Counted from the stretch's first letter, positions 1-7,329 are shown. The stretch: DNA of 14,738 nucleotides from Treponema sp. (GCA_009786715.1 WQRN01000036.1:1-14738), one strand, 5' to 3'. Translations and numbers: made by a program. Notes: a model not told the origin generated them from the letters alone.

Positions 1-1026
1 TAAAAGCCCGAAACACCCTGAGAACGGAGTAAACGCAACGCCTGATTCTTCAAAAACATCGCCGAATGTCCAGTATGAATATGAAGCGCAGACATCTCCC
101 AATTCGCATAACAGGCGCGCTGTGTACGCGGCGTTCAGATTCGTATCGTGAATCGGATTTATAGGAGAATATGAAGTGTTAAACTCCGTTATGTGCATTT
201 CAATACTCTTGTATTCTGGGAAACTGTCGATTATATTCCGGCTGATTCTTAATTCCGAAATTACATCTTTCGGCGATCTTAGTTTCTGATAAACATAATG
301 CCCATCCGCTTCAGGCATTTCCGTAGCATAGGCGTGCCGTGTAACAAAATCCAAAGGCGCTTTATTTTTTGAACAGAATTCTAAGAAGCATTTAAGCCAG
401 CGTTCATCATCGACACCGCAAATCGCAGGCCCTCCTATGCGAAGGCGCGGGCTGCTTTTTTTTACTGCTTTGGCAGTTACTTCGTAAAGTTTAAAGTACT
501 CCTTCATATCGGCGTCTTTCCAAAAACCGCGAAGGTTAGGCTCGTTCCAAACTTCAAAAGGCCATGAAGCGACTTCGTCTATGCCGTATCGTTCAATCCA
601 GTGGTTGATTGTCGCTTCGACTAACGCAGCCCATTTGTTATAATCTGAAGGAGGGGTAACGTTTCCTTTCCAGTAAAAAATAGTTTGATCGCCTGACGCA
701 AGTTTGTAGGGCATAAACCCAAGTTCAACAAATGGTTTTAAACCCAAAGAAAGGTAATCGTCAAAAACCATATCAACGTATCTAAAGTTGTATTCAATTT
801 TTTCTTCATCATCCCGTTTATAAGTGTGATAAATACCCATGTCGTCGCAAAAAAGCCCGTGCCCGCGGATGTACGAAAAGCCGATTTCATTCTGCACTTT
901 TTTTAACTGTTCGTGGTATTCCAGCCTGAGTGCGAGATTCATACGTCCTGTTCCGACGCAAACCAATGCGTTGTTATTGAATGAAACAGTCTGAGAGCTT
1001 GTTATTTTATAGTTTTGTGTTTTCAT
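1..1026 (-). CDS. xynB: GH39 beta-xylosidase, C-terminus cut by window edge
   Basis: The frame runs without a stop from an ATG at 1026 to the left edge, giving 342 residues; GH39 enzymes are usually about 500, so roughly the last third is missing. The N-terminal region contains VGTGR and YIRGHGLFCDD, typical of XynB-type GH39 enzymes. WNEPN places the acid/base Glu at residue 162, and HITEFNTSY places the nucleophile Glu at about 281, close to positions 160 and 277 known in GH39 XynB. There is no signal peptide, so the enzyme should act in the cytoplasm, releasing xylose from imported xylo-oligosaccharides. A GGAG Shine-Dalgarno site precedes the ATG. It lies 18 bases after the small cupin gene and is the third gene of the lsrK operon. 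Family assignment is strong; a related specificity (for example alpha-L-arabinosidase) cannot be excluded. Confidence 0.93.
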   Translation of the reverse strand, partial: MKTQNYKITSSQTVSFNNNALVCVGTGRMNLALRLEYHEQLKKVQNEIGFSYIRGHGLFCDDMGIYHTYKRDDEEKIEYNFRYVDMVFDDYLSLGLKPFVELGFMPYKLASGDQTIFYWKGNVTPPSDYNKWAALVEATINHWIERYGIDEVASWPFEVWNEPNLRGFWKDADMKEYFKLYEVTAKAVKKSSPRLRIGGPAICGVDDERWLKCFLEFCSKNKAPLDFVTRHAYATEMPEADGHYVYQKLRSPKDVISELRISRNIIDSFPEYKSIEMHITEFNTSYSPINPIHDTNLNAAYTARLLCELGDVCASYSYWTFGDVFEESGVAFTPFSGCFGLL

Positions 1027-1044
1027 ATATTTTTCTCCGAATAT

Positions 1045-1392
1045 TTATTTGGGATTCTCTACTTCAACTTTATCACCGTCTTTAAACGGCGCCAATGCGG
1101 CAGTCATGCGCACAATAGATGAAGATTTGTTCGCGACATAATGAACCTCTCGCGGTTCAATGTGAATAAACTGTCCTGCATGAAGTTCATGCGGCGTTCC
1201 GTCAACATAAATGGTAACCGTTCCTTCAAGAACAAAAAAGTTTTCTTCCATTACTTCATGGTAATGCGCCTGAAAATCCTGACCCGGCATAAATTGCACA
1301 AGCGCAAAATTCATGCGAGGACCCTGCATTAAATATTTTGGGCCTGAATCGCCGAAACGGAATTCTTTGTCTTTTTCATCGATTATAAACAT
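1045..1392 (-). CDS. small single-domain cupin protein
   Basis: A 115-residue protein made almost entirely of one cupin barrel. Cupin motif 1 is intact: a Gly, five residues, HYH, four residues, Glu and, six residues later, Gly (around residues 37-57). Motif 2 is partly kept, with PREVH followed by an Asn four residues after the His. The two His of HYH, the Glu and the later His would bind a metal ion. Small cupins of this type include sugar-binding or isomerase-like proteins and dioxygenases, so the substrate cannot be read from sequence. It starts 15 bases after the lsrK stop with an AGGAGA ribosome site in the gap, and is followed after 18 bases by the GH39 gene. Co-transcription with both suggests a role in handling a sugar or sugar-derived ligand, possibly isomerisation of the kinase substrate; that role is inference. 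Confidence 0.85.
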   Translation of the reverse strand: MFIIDEKDKEFRFGDSGPKYLMQGPRMNFALVQFMPGQDFQAHYHEVMEENFFVLEGTVTIYVDGTPHELHAGQFIHIEPREVHYVANKSSSIVRMTAALAPFKDGDKVEVENPK

Positions 1393-1407
1393 TTTTTTCT
1401 CCTAAAA

Positions 1408-2970
1408 TTATAATCCGGGCGCAGCCCACATATGCTTGGTAACTCCATCATCACTTAACATTAATAGCGGGTTATATGCCGCTTGCCAGTTTTGATACGC
1501 TTTGTCATATACATCGCGGTTTTCTTTGTTGGGTGAAAATATTTTTTCAATTTTCACCAAAGAGCGGGCTGCGTCTTTTATGCTTGGATATAAACCAAGA
1601 GCTTTACCTGCTATTATTGCCGCTCCAAGAGCGGTTGCTTCTTTTACAACCGGAACGTGTACCGGAATACCGAGAACATCAGCGAGTATCTGCGGCCATA
1701 GAAAACTCTTTGCCGCTCCTCCGGCGAATATAATTTTTTCCGGTTTTTTTCCTGTCGCTTCATGTACCAGATGCAGATGCCCCAATGTAACAAGACACGC
1801 ATTTTCCATTATGGCGCGATAGAAACAGGCTTTGTTAAATTTATCCGGATCAAGTTCAAAATTTAAAAATGCCGGAGACGCGTGTTTCCAGTTTATATAA
1901 TTCATCACATCTGAAAAAGCACATATCAAACCATAACTGCCTGCAGGAATTGAAAGAGCCGCTTTGTCCAATAGAGCGTAAGGATCTGTACTTTGTTCCG
2001 AGGCAAGACGTATTTCTTCGGCGCAAAACGCGTCTCTGAACCATCGCATAACAAGTCCGGGATTAAAGGCGAGCGCTTCATATTGCCACATGTTTTCTAT
2101 GGCATGACAGTTAACGCGTACATCGCATTTTGGAGAACAATCCGCTGAACTTGTATTAAACTCGTACTGCCAAAAACTGCCGCCGAAAACAACCGCCTCG
2201 CCTTCTTCAACAACTCCAACGCCGATTGTTCCTAGCTGGCAGTCTCCGCCGCCTGTGACAAGAGGCGTACCTTCAGCCAAGCCGCTTTGCCGCGCTCCTT
2301 CTTTGGAAACTTTAGCAGCAATTGTTCCGCATTCTTTTACATCGGGGAAAATATCGTCTCTAATACCGCAGCGGCGCGCAATATCAATATCCCAGTTTCT
2401 TGTTTTAAGATTGAAAAGCCCTGTTGTTGAGCCATTGCTTGGCTCTACCGCAAGCACGCCTGAAAGACGGAATATAATCCAGTCGTTAATCATGCCGATT
2501 TTTGCGGTTTTTTTATATACATCAGGCAATTTATTTTTTACCCACAGCAGGCGCGGCAATGCGCCAAGGGCGAACGTCTGCCCTGATTTTAAATACAGTT
2601 CTTTTTCAAGATTCGGATCTATCTGCTTGAGCTGCGTTACTTCATCTTTAGCTCTCGCGTCAACATTTGCGCACGCCCAGAGTTCTTCGCCATTCGCATT
2701 GTATAGGACAATTCCTTCCCTCATACAAGTTGTAGATACAGCCGCGATATTTTTTTCGTCAATTCCGGTTTCAGACAGAACTTCTTTTATGCATGAACAG
2801 GTAAGTTTCCAATTAACTGTCCAGTCAAAATTCATGCTGCCGGGATACGCATGGTCTTCCGAATGTTTCCATTCTTTTTGGACACATCCCATTTGATTGC
2901 CTCGAATATCAAAAATAACCGCTCTGACACTGCCGGTTCCCGCGTCAATTGCCATCAGATATTCAGACAT
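1408..2970 (-). CDS. lsrK: autoinducer-2 kinase (LsrK), FGGY family
   Basis: FGGY-family carbohydrate kinase of 520 residues, about the length of E. coli LsrK (around 530). In that family LsrK phosphorylates DPD (AI-2) with ATP in the cytoplasm. The N-terminal phosphate-binding stretch is MAIDAGTGSVRAVIFD (residues 6-21). GGGDCQLG contains the expected catalytic Asp at 243, and FAGGAAKS further on is the second FGGY signature. Stretches that I recall as shared with E. coli LsrK rather than with xylulokinase or glycerol kinase are MREGIVLYN (83-91), WACANVDARA (98-107), MRWFRDAFCAEE and the C-terminal APGL. The start has a GGAGG site just upstream. It is the first gene of the lsrK-cupin-GH39 operon and is divergent from lsrF. 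No frameshift or missing key residue is seen. A drifted specificity for another C5 keto compound is the main alternative. Confidence 0.9.
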   Translation of the reverse strand: MSEYLMAIDAGTGSVRAVIFDIRGNQMGCVQKEWKHSEDHAYPGSMNFDWTVNWKLTCSCIKEVLSETGIDEKNIAAVSTTCMREGIVLYNANGEELWACANVDARAKDEVTQLKQIDPNLEKELYLKSGQTFALGALPRLLWVKNKLPDVYKKTAKIGMINDWIIFRLSGVLAVEPSNGSTTGLFNLKTRNWDIDIARRCGIRDDIFPDVKECGTIAAKVSKEGARQSGLAEGTPLVTGGGDCQLGTIGVGVVEEGEAVVFGGSFWQYEFNTSSADCSPKCDVRVNCHAIENMWQYEALAFNPGLVMRWFRDAFCAEEIRLASEQSTDPYALLDKAALSIPAGSYGLICAFSDVMNYINWKHASPAFLNFELDPDKFNKACFYRAIMENACLVTLGHLHLVHEATGKKPEKIIFAGGAAKSFLWPQILADVLGIPVHVPVVKEATALGAAIIAGKALGLYPSIKDAARSLVKIEKIFSPNKENRDVYDKAYQNWQAAYNPLLMLSDDGVTKHMWAAPGL

Positions 2971-3007
2971 TTTTCCTCCGCTGATAATAAATGCTGTTTT
3001 ATTAGCA

Positions 3008-3020
3008 TATACTAAGTATA
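3008..3020. promoter_or_regulatory. 13-bp perfect palindrome, possible second operator
   Basis: TATACT, a central A, and AGTATA form a perfect inverted repeat. It includes the lsrK -10 box and lies in the -35 region of lsrF, next to the 22-bp dyad. It may be a second regulator site or simply the consequence of back-to-back A+T-rich promoter elements. Confidence 0.4.
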
Positions 3021-3022
3021 CA

Positions 3023-3044
3023 TTTACATATTATAATGTGTAAA
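3023..3044. promoter_or_regulatory. 22-bp dyad, candidate operator between lsrK and lsrF
   Basis: The arms TTTACA (3023-3028) and TGTAAA (3039-3044) flank a palindromic ATTATAAT core (3030-3037). Only the symmetric pair at 3029/3038 (T and G) breaks the symmetry. The dyad covers the lsrF -10 box and the lsrK -35 box, the position expected of an operator that controls both directions. The A+T-rich core makes some chance symmetry possible. Confidence 0.55.
3032..3037 (+). promoter_or_regulatory. -10 box of the lsrF promoter
   Basis: A perfect TATAAT lies at the centre of the large dyad, about 30 bases before the lsrF ATG, with an AAGGAGG ribosome site at 3054-3060. No recognisable -35 box stands 16-18 bases upstream (the region reads ATACTA/TATACT), which suggests dependence on an activator or competition with the divergent lsrK promoter that overlaps it. 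Confidence 0.55.
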
Positions 3045-3066
3045 GGATTTTTTAAGGAGGAATAAT

Positions 3067-3951
3067 ATGGCCGATAAAGAAGGAATTAAAATCGAAAAAA
3101 ATTATTATACCGATGTTCCGTTTAAGACGAATGGAAATTTCCATGTAAAGGGAGCTGCGAATCTTGATTGGGGAATGAAAAAACACCTGACAAATATTTT
3201 TAATCCCAAGAGCGGCAATACCGTAATGTTTGCTTTTGATCACGGTTATTTTATGGGTTCAGTATCCGGTCTTGAACGGCTTGATCTTCTCATCCCCCAG
3301 CTGATAGATCATGTTGACGTACTTATGGCGACAAGAGGTGCGCTGCGAACTTGCGTAAAACCAAATTTCAGAAAAGGCATTGCCCTTCGCGTTTCCGCAG
3401 GTTCATCTATGGTGAATGATGATCTAAGCCGAGAAATTGTTTCTGTTGACATAGAAGACGCAATCAGAATGAATGCTGACTGTTTGGCTGTGCAGACCTT
3501 TATAGGAGCCAGAGGACAGCTTTTAAGCATTAATAATCTTTCCAAAGTGATAAACGCCGGCAATAGTTATAGTATACCCACTCTTGGCGTTATCGCTGTC
3601 GGTAAAAATATGGAAAGAACAAGCCAGTATTTTAAATTGGCAACGCGTATTGTCGCTGAAGTCGGCGCGAATATAGTAAAGACATACTACTGTGATGATT
3701 TTGAAGATGTTGTCGCCGCATGTCCTGTTCCGATAGTTGTAGCAGGCGGAAAAAAACTTTTCGAAAAAGACGCTTTATCAATGGCGTACAAATCGATTCA
3801 AGGCGGAGCCAGAGGTCTTGATATGGGCAGAAATATTTTCCAAAGCCGCCACCCTGTCGCAATGGCAGACGCCATCGGAAAAATTGTGCATAACAAATAC
3901 ACCGACAAAGAAGCATTTGAATTTTTTGAGGATAAGACGGAGGGGAAATAA
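3067..3951 (+). CDS. lsrF: 3-hydroxy-5-phosphooxypentane-2,4-dione thiolase (LsrF)
   Basis: A class I aldolase-fold protein of 294 residues, the same size class as E. coli LsrF. In that family LsrF transfers the acetyl group of the phosphorylated AI-2 breakdown product to CoA, giving dihydroxyacetone phosphate and acetyl-CoA. Recalled family blocks are LDWGM near the N-terminus, VMFAFDHGYF (53-62), PVPIVVAGGKK (220-230) and MGRNIFQS (253-260). IVKTYY places the likely Schiff-base or acid/base Lys at 205, matching Lys203 of the E. coli enzyme. The ATG has a strong AAGGAGG site at six bases. It is transcribed away from lsrK through a shared control region and its stop lies one base from the stop of the converging PMI-type gene. 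LsrG, which makes the LsrF substrate, is not in the window. A related sugar-phosphate aldolase activity is the alternative. Confidence 0.9.
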   Translation: MADKEGIKIEKNYYTDVPFKTNGNFHVKGAANLDWGMKKHLTNIFNPKSGNTVMFAFDHGYFMGSVSGLERLDLLIPQLIDHVDVLMATRGALRTCVKPNFRKGIALRVSAGSSMVNDDLSREIVSVDIEDAIRMNADCLAVQTFIGARGQLLSINNLSKVINAGNSYSIPTLGVIAVGKNMERTSQYFKLATRIVAEVGANIVKTYYCDDFEDVVAACPVPIVVAGGKKLFEKDALSMAYKSIQGGARGLDMGRNIFQSRHPVAMADAIGKIVHNKYTDKEAFEFFEDKTEGK

Positions 3952-3952
3952 A

Positions 3953-5158
3953 TTAATTACTCTTCGGCGCCTCTGTATTATTCGGTCCAAACCCTTTAAT
4001 CAACACAAGCGGTTCAACGGGACTCGTGTTTGTAATAACAATTCCCTTTTTCGCTGCGTCTTCAGATACAAAGAATTCATCTGCGCTCTGCTGACCAAAG
4101 CGAAGCATGCCCGGCGCCTCACAATGATACGCACCGAATTTACCGTGTCCCTGTATAAAAATTACGCTGTATGCGGCAGGCTCTTTTAATGTTACGCTCT
4201 TTCCCGGATTAATAGATAACTCTTTCGCGCTGAAGTAGCCTTCGTTCGCGTAAGAGATCCACTTTTCTTCGTAATCAACGTTTTTCACAATTGTGACGGG
4301 AGGGCGGCCGAAGCGTTTTTTATAATGCGGGTCTGTGTTTTTTTCCCAGTCAAGTAAACTGAAAATATAATCGATGTCGTCTTTTCTATCAGCTGGACAT
4401 TCACCGTTCATAAATTCACGCGGATAAGTTACGCCTGACACAACATTTTCGTGAACAGAGTTTACATCACCGTTCCAGTTTAATTCATAAGTCATTACAG
4501 AACCAGGTGCGTGAATTACGCCTGCGGGAGAGTACCAGCCTGAACCAAGCTCTATCCTCCACGCGCGTGAAAGTTCCGTTATACGCGTATCGCCTTTGTT
4601 GTAATCGCGAAGGCGCTGTTTTACTTCTTCCGGCTTTGTATCGGGGTCATAGCCGAAATATGTCGCGTTTATTTCACCTGTGTGGCTCGCGAATTGATGC
4701 GGGAAATAATAACATTCAGGCTTTCCAAGTTTACCGACTCTTGCGGCGGCTTCCATATCTAAATGCAGATGATGAAAGAGAGGTGTTTTTAAATCATAGA
4801 ATTTTGAAAATACCGGAAAGCCTTTGTACTTATCCATCAACTCTTTTCCGATGATGTCCGCTCCAAATATTTCGATCGCTTCTTTTAAACTGAATTTTTC
4901 ATCGCTGCCGTAATCAACCGCGACAAAACTTAATCCCTCGGTGGGACCTGCAAGCGGGCCGTTCTGAGCGATGTTTGTAGAAGCCATCCATCGCTCTTTA
5001 ATCGATCCTCTCTGAAGGCCGTAGGCAAAGTAATCATCAGGATGAAGCCTCAGTCGTCTACCCTCAATCCCGAAGGGACGCGGAATAAAATTCGGATTCA
5101 GGCGAAAAACACCCTCGCCTTTTTTCAATGTATTTTCGATTAATTCTCTGATGGCCAT
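3953..5158 (-). CDS. PMI-type (class I mannose-6-phosphate isomerase-like) cupin
   Basis: A 401-residue protein. I chose the ATG at 5158 because AGGAGGAG lies just upstream; a frame extension to 5224 would cover the promoter. The block from FPVFSKFYDLKTPLFHHLHLD (about 114-133) resembles the PMI core around its QVHPDD motif. KPE follows, with Glu148, and PAGVIHAPG supplies His216. His130, His132, Glu148 and His216 thus match the zinc ligands of class I phosphomannose isomerases. The overall sequence is not a standard ManA, and an extra RLHPDD (37-42) sits before the core. It could isomerise a sugar or sugar phosphate, possibly a pentose in this xylan context, but the substrate is not established. 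It has its own promoter and converges on lsrF with only one base between stops. Confidence 0.75.
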   Translation of the reverse strand: MAIRELIENTLKKGEGVFRLNPNFIPRPFGIEGRRLRLHPDDYFAYGLQRGSIKERWMASTNIAQNGPLAGPTEGLSFVAVDYGSDEKFSLKEAIEIFGADIIGKELMDKYKGFPVFSKFYDLKTPLFHHLHLDMEAAARVGKLGKPECYYFPHQFASHTGEINATYFGYDPDTKPEEVKQRLRDYNKGDTRITELSRAWRIELGSGWYSPAGVIHAPGSVMTYELNWNGDVNSVHENVVSGVTYPREFMNGECPADRKDDIDYIFSLLDWEKNTDPHYKKRFGRPPVTIVKNVDYEEKWISYANEGYFSAKELSINPGKSVTLKEPAAYSVIFIQGHGKFGAYHCEAPGMLRFGQQSADEFFVSEDAAKKGIVITNTSPVEPLVLIKGFGPNNTEAPKSN

Positions 5159-5188
5159 AAACTCCTCCTGATTCTTGTTACTAAAATA

Positions 5189-5217
5189 ATTGTTGGGTAC
5201 AAAAGTCAGTTTGTCAA
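5189..5217 (-). promoter_or_regulatory. promoter of the PMI-type cupin gene
   Basis: On the minus strand a perfect TTGACA (5212-5217) is followed after 17 bases by AACAAT (5189-5194), which matches four of six consensus positions. The start of transcription would fall near 5182, about 24 bases before the ATG at 5158, leaving room for the AGGAGG site. Confidence 0.6.
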
Positions 5218-5220
5218 CAA
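5190..5220. promoter_or_regulatory. nested inverted repeats over the cupin promoter
   Basis: TTGTTG (5190-5195) and CAACAA (5215-5220) are inverted repeats 19 bases apart, and within them ACAAA (5199-5203) and TTTGT (5210-5214) form an inner pair. They cover both the -35 and -10 boxes, which fits an operator. The arms are offset by three bases, so the symmetry is imperfect. Confidence 0.4.
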
Positions 5221-5249
5221 CCATCGTTTATAATCATTAATAAGAAATG

Positions 5250-5298
5250 AAAAAAGCGGGGAAGCCTTGAAGTCAGGAGGCTTCCCCTTTTCTTTTTT
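5250..5298 (-). terminator. intrinsic terminator after the alpha/beta hydrolase gene, possibly bidirectional
   Basis: GGGGAAGCC (5258-5266) pairs with GGCTTCCCC (5279-5287), a nine-base-pair stem with a 12-base loop. On the minus strand it is followed by GC and six T; on the plus strand by TTTTCTTTTTT. It begins ten bases beyond the hydrolase stop and lies before the promoter of the next minus-strand gene, so it separates the two transcription units. Confidence 0.88.
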
Positions 5299-7222
5299 AA
5301 ATAACGCCCCTTGCCGCTATAACCGTATTGGATATGGCAAACAAAGTGACGATTAACGAATTGATAAAAGCGCCTGTCCAGACAGAGCCTGTGGCTTTGA
5401 AGAAAATCCGCGAAATTGCCGCCGCGACTGGTAGAATAAAGAGCAGTCCCCACAACAGAACGCCTGCGAGAGCTGCTGTCGTTTTTTCAGGGTACGGCAC
5501 AAACTGGAATACTTTTACGCCGGTGTTTTTCAGCGAGATATAATCGATCAGGTGCAGAACCAAAAGTCCGCCGAAACTGGAGAAGATTATAAGAAGCATA
5601 TTCACCCAGCCTTTCTGATTGTTGATTCGCGTAAATGTATTTTGACTAACGCCCGTTACCAGGAACAGGAAGAGGAAGCTGGGAAGATAACGCAGGAAGA
5701 TAGCCCATTTTTCCGCGCTTAATGTTTTAATGCTCAAAGTAAAGAAGCGGAAATCTGTTTTGAATAAACCATCGCACAGACAGAGAAGGAAATAACCTGC
5801 CGCAAAAACAGTTGCCGCCAAAACCGCGGAACGGAATATTTTGTTTCCTGAAAGTTTAAGCCCTGTATTATTAAAAGTACAGCCTGCTTTTACCGCAAAA
5901 GAATTGAATACAACAAGGTAAAGGATAGTAATGATCACTCCGACGAAAAAATTCAAAACAAAAATTCCATTAACAGCAGGCATTGGAAATACAATATTCG
6001 CGGGTACTGGAATCGGAACTGTTCGTCCCATCGAAACAATATCGATTGGATAACCAACAAGCCAGTTATACAAGAGCGGCGCCGGCAGTAAGCCGATAAT
6101 GTAAATAATCCAATAACGTATTCTGCTTGTTCCATCGGTAATAGAGGTAAGTCCGTCCGGTTCAGGCTGTTTTATCGCGCTGAAATAATTTGTTTTTAAC
6201 AGCAATAATCCGAATGATGTAATAAAGATAAAAAAGGCAATCAGTGAAATTCCTGTTCCCAGCTGTTTGCCGAACCAGCTCTGCTGCGGCTGAGAAGCTA
6301 ATTTTCCTCCGGTTAAGGTTATATCAAAAAAATCAACAACATTGCCGACTGCCCGTGAGCTGAAATGAATCACCGGGTGCGTGTGAGGCGGCTGATAAAT
6401 GACACGTAACTGACCATGACTCGCGGCGTTTACCGCGCTTGCTCTGTCGATGGCTGACTGGGAAATATATTCATAGTAAGTGTCATATTTAAAATCATTA
6501 AAACCCATCCCGGCTTTTGCGACAGCGGTTTTGTTAGCGTCGCTTCCTTTTACCGTTCCCCACATTCCCAATGCCCATTCGTCAAATTGTCCGAAAACTG
6601 AGCCGAGATTAACAGGATAGGGAGCGAGTATTGAATTGCCGTCGCTGTCTAATGTAAATGACTGCGAAGTGGGAAGCACCGCGGTTGGTACGACAATAGA
6701 CGGATTGTTTTCGCGTTCTTTCCACGCGCGGACTGCTCCAAGCTGAATTGTAGTTCCTCCCATCGAATGTCCCACCATGCCGACTCTTTCTGTATCCGCA
6801 TAGGGAAGCGTTCCGATGTATTGTAACGCTGCATAGGTTCCCATATCTCCGACTATAGGATTAATTCGCTCATCCGGAAAATTTGAATGACCATGACCGT
6901 AAGCGTCGATGGACATTACAATAAATCCCCGTTTTGAAAGTTCTACACAGTTAAGATCCTGCACTTCTGATGTGTTATTATAACCATGACATGAAATGAC
7001 AACAGGCGCGGGATTAGAAACAACCGCGCTTTTCGGCACGTATAACAGCGCCCTCATTTCAGCTCCGTCTACGGTAACGAATTTGATGTCGTGAATTTTT
7101 ACTTTTCCGCCGCTGGTATGAACCAGCATACCGATGAATCCTCCGATTATCAGTAAAATCGCAGAAATAATAAAAACATGTGCGGCATCAAATTTTTTCT
7201 TACCTGAATATTTTTCGTACAT
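5297..7222 (-). CDS. membrane alpha/beta hydrolase with multi-spanning C-terminal domain
   Basis: The start at 7222 is supported by a GGAGG site five to ten bases upstream; 12 further in-frame codons up to 7258 lack one. The 641-residue product has a short basic N-terminus, one membrane segment (about 13-35), and an alpha/beta-hydrolase domain. GHSMGG gives the nucleophile Ser at about 153, CHGYNN (78-83) fits the oxyanion loop, and a His-rich PPHTHPVIH near 278-286 may hold the catalytic His. From about 320 to the end there are some eight hydrophobic segments. The hydrolase part would lie outside the membrane between segment 1 and the C-terminal bundle. It resembles dienelactone-hydrolase or acyl-esterase folds, so it might remove acetyl or other ester groups from hemicellulose fragments, but no substrate is shown by the sequence. 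It is divergent from the Ldh_2 gene and followed by a strong terminator. Confidence 0.82.
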   Translation of the reverse strand: MYEKYSGKKKFDAAHVFIISAILLIIGGFIGMLVHTSGGKVKIHDIKFVTVDGAEMRALLYVPKSAVVSNPAPVVISCHGYNNTSEVQDLNCVELSKRGFIVMSIDAYGHGHSNFPDERINPIVGDMGTYAALQYIGTLPYADTERVGMVGHSMGGTTIQLGAVRAWKERENNPSIVVPTAVLPTSQSFTLDSDGNSILAPYPVNLGSVFGQFDEWALGMWGTVKGSDANKTAVAKAGMGFNDFKYDTYYEYISQSAIDRASAVNAASHGQLRVIYQPPHTHPVIHFSSRAVGNVVDFFDITLTGGKLASQPQQSWFGKQLGTGISLIAFFIFITSFGLLLLKTNYFSAIKQPEPDGLTSITDGTSRIRYWIIYIIGLLPAPLLYNWLVGYPIDIVSMGRTVPIPVPANIVFPMPAVNGIFVLNFFVGVIITILYLVVFNSFAVKAGCTFNNTGLKLSGNKIFRSAVLAATVFAAGYFLLCLCDGLFKTDFRFFTLSIKTLSAEKWAIFLRYLPSFLFLFLVTGVSQNTFTRINNQKGWVNMLLIIFSSFGGLLVLHLIDYISLKNTGVKVFQFVPYPEKTTAALAGVLLWGLLFILPVAAAISRIFFKATGSVWTGAFINSLIVTLFAISNTVIAARGVI

Positions 7223-7300
7223 AAAGTACCTCCGTATCATTCCAATATACGAAAACAAAATTACCGAAATTGCCGAATTATTAATTACGGTGGAATATAA

Positions 7301-7329
7301 TTGACAGAAACTTAAAATCAGACAATGAT
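7301..7329 (+). promoter_or_regulatory. promoter of the Ldh_2/malic enzyme operon
   Basis: A perfect TTGACA (7301-7306) is followed after 17 bases by AATGAT (7324-7329; four of six matches). The leader would be about 55 bases to the ATG at 7391, with AGGAGG at 7379-7384. A second TATAAT at 7296-7301 lacks a good -35 box. The rest of the 168-base divergent region (7223-7390) shows no clear motif for the minus-strand hydrolase. Confidence 0.55.

Larger units (their letters stand above)
3015..3044 (-). promoter_or_regulatory. sigma-70-type promoter of the lsrK operon
   Basis: On the minus strand TTTACA (3039-3044) and TATACT (3015-3020) are separated by 18 bases, each one mismatch from the consensus. 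Transcription would begin near 3008, about 38 bases before the lsrK ATG. The -35 box is also one arm of the large dyad, and the -10 box is one arm of the small palindrome, so a bound regulator would block this promoter. Confidence 0.6.

Noticed and set aside
2255..2896. A 213-codon open frame on the plus strand opposite lsrK
   Set aside because: It lies wholly inside the well-supported lsrK gene, has no ribosome site, and its translation is a Ser/Arg-rich antisense shadow without recognisable motifs.
5159..5224. ATG at 5224 for the PMI-like gene
   Set aside because: The added 22 codons cover the TTGACA/AACAAT promoter, while AGGAGG stands immediately before the ATG at 5158.
7223..7258. ATG at 7258 for the alpha/beta hydrolase
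   Set aside because: No ribosome site precedes it, whereas GGAGG precedes the ATG at 7222, which gives a normal basic N-terminus before the membrane segment.
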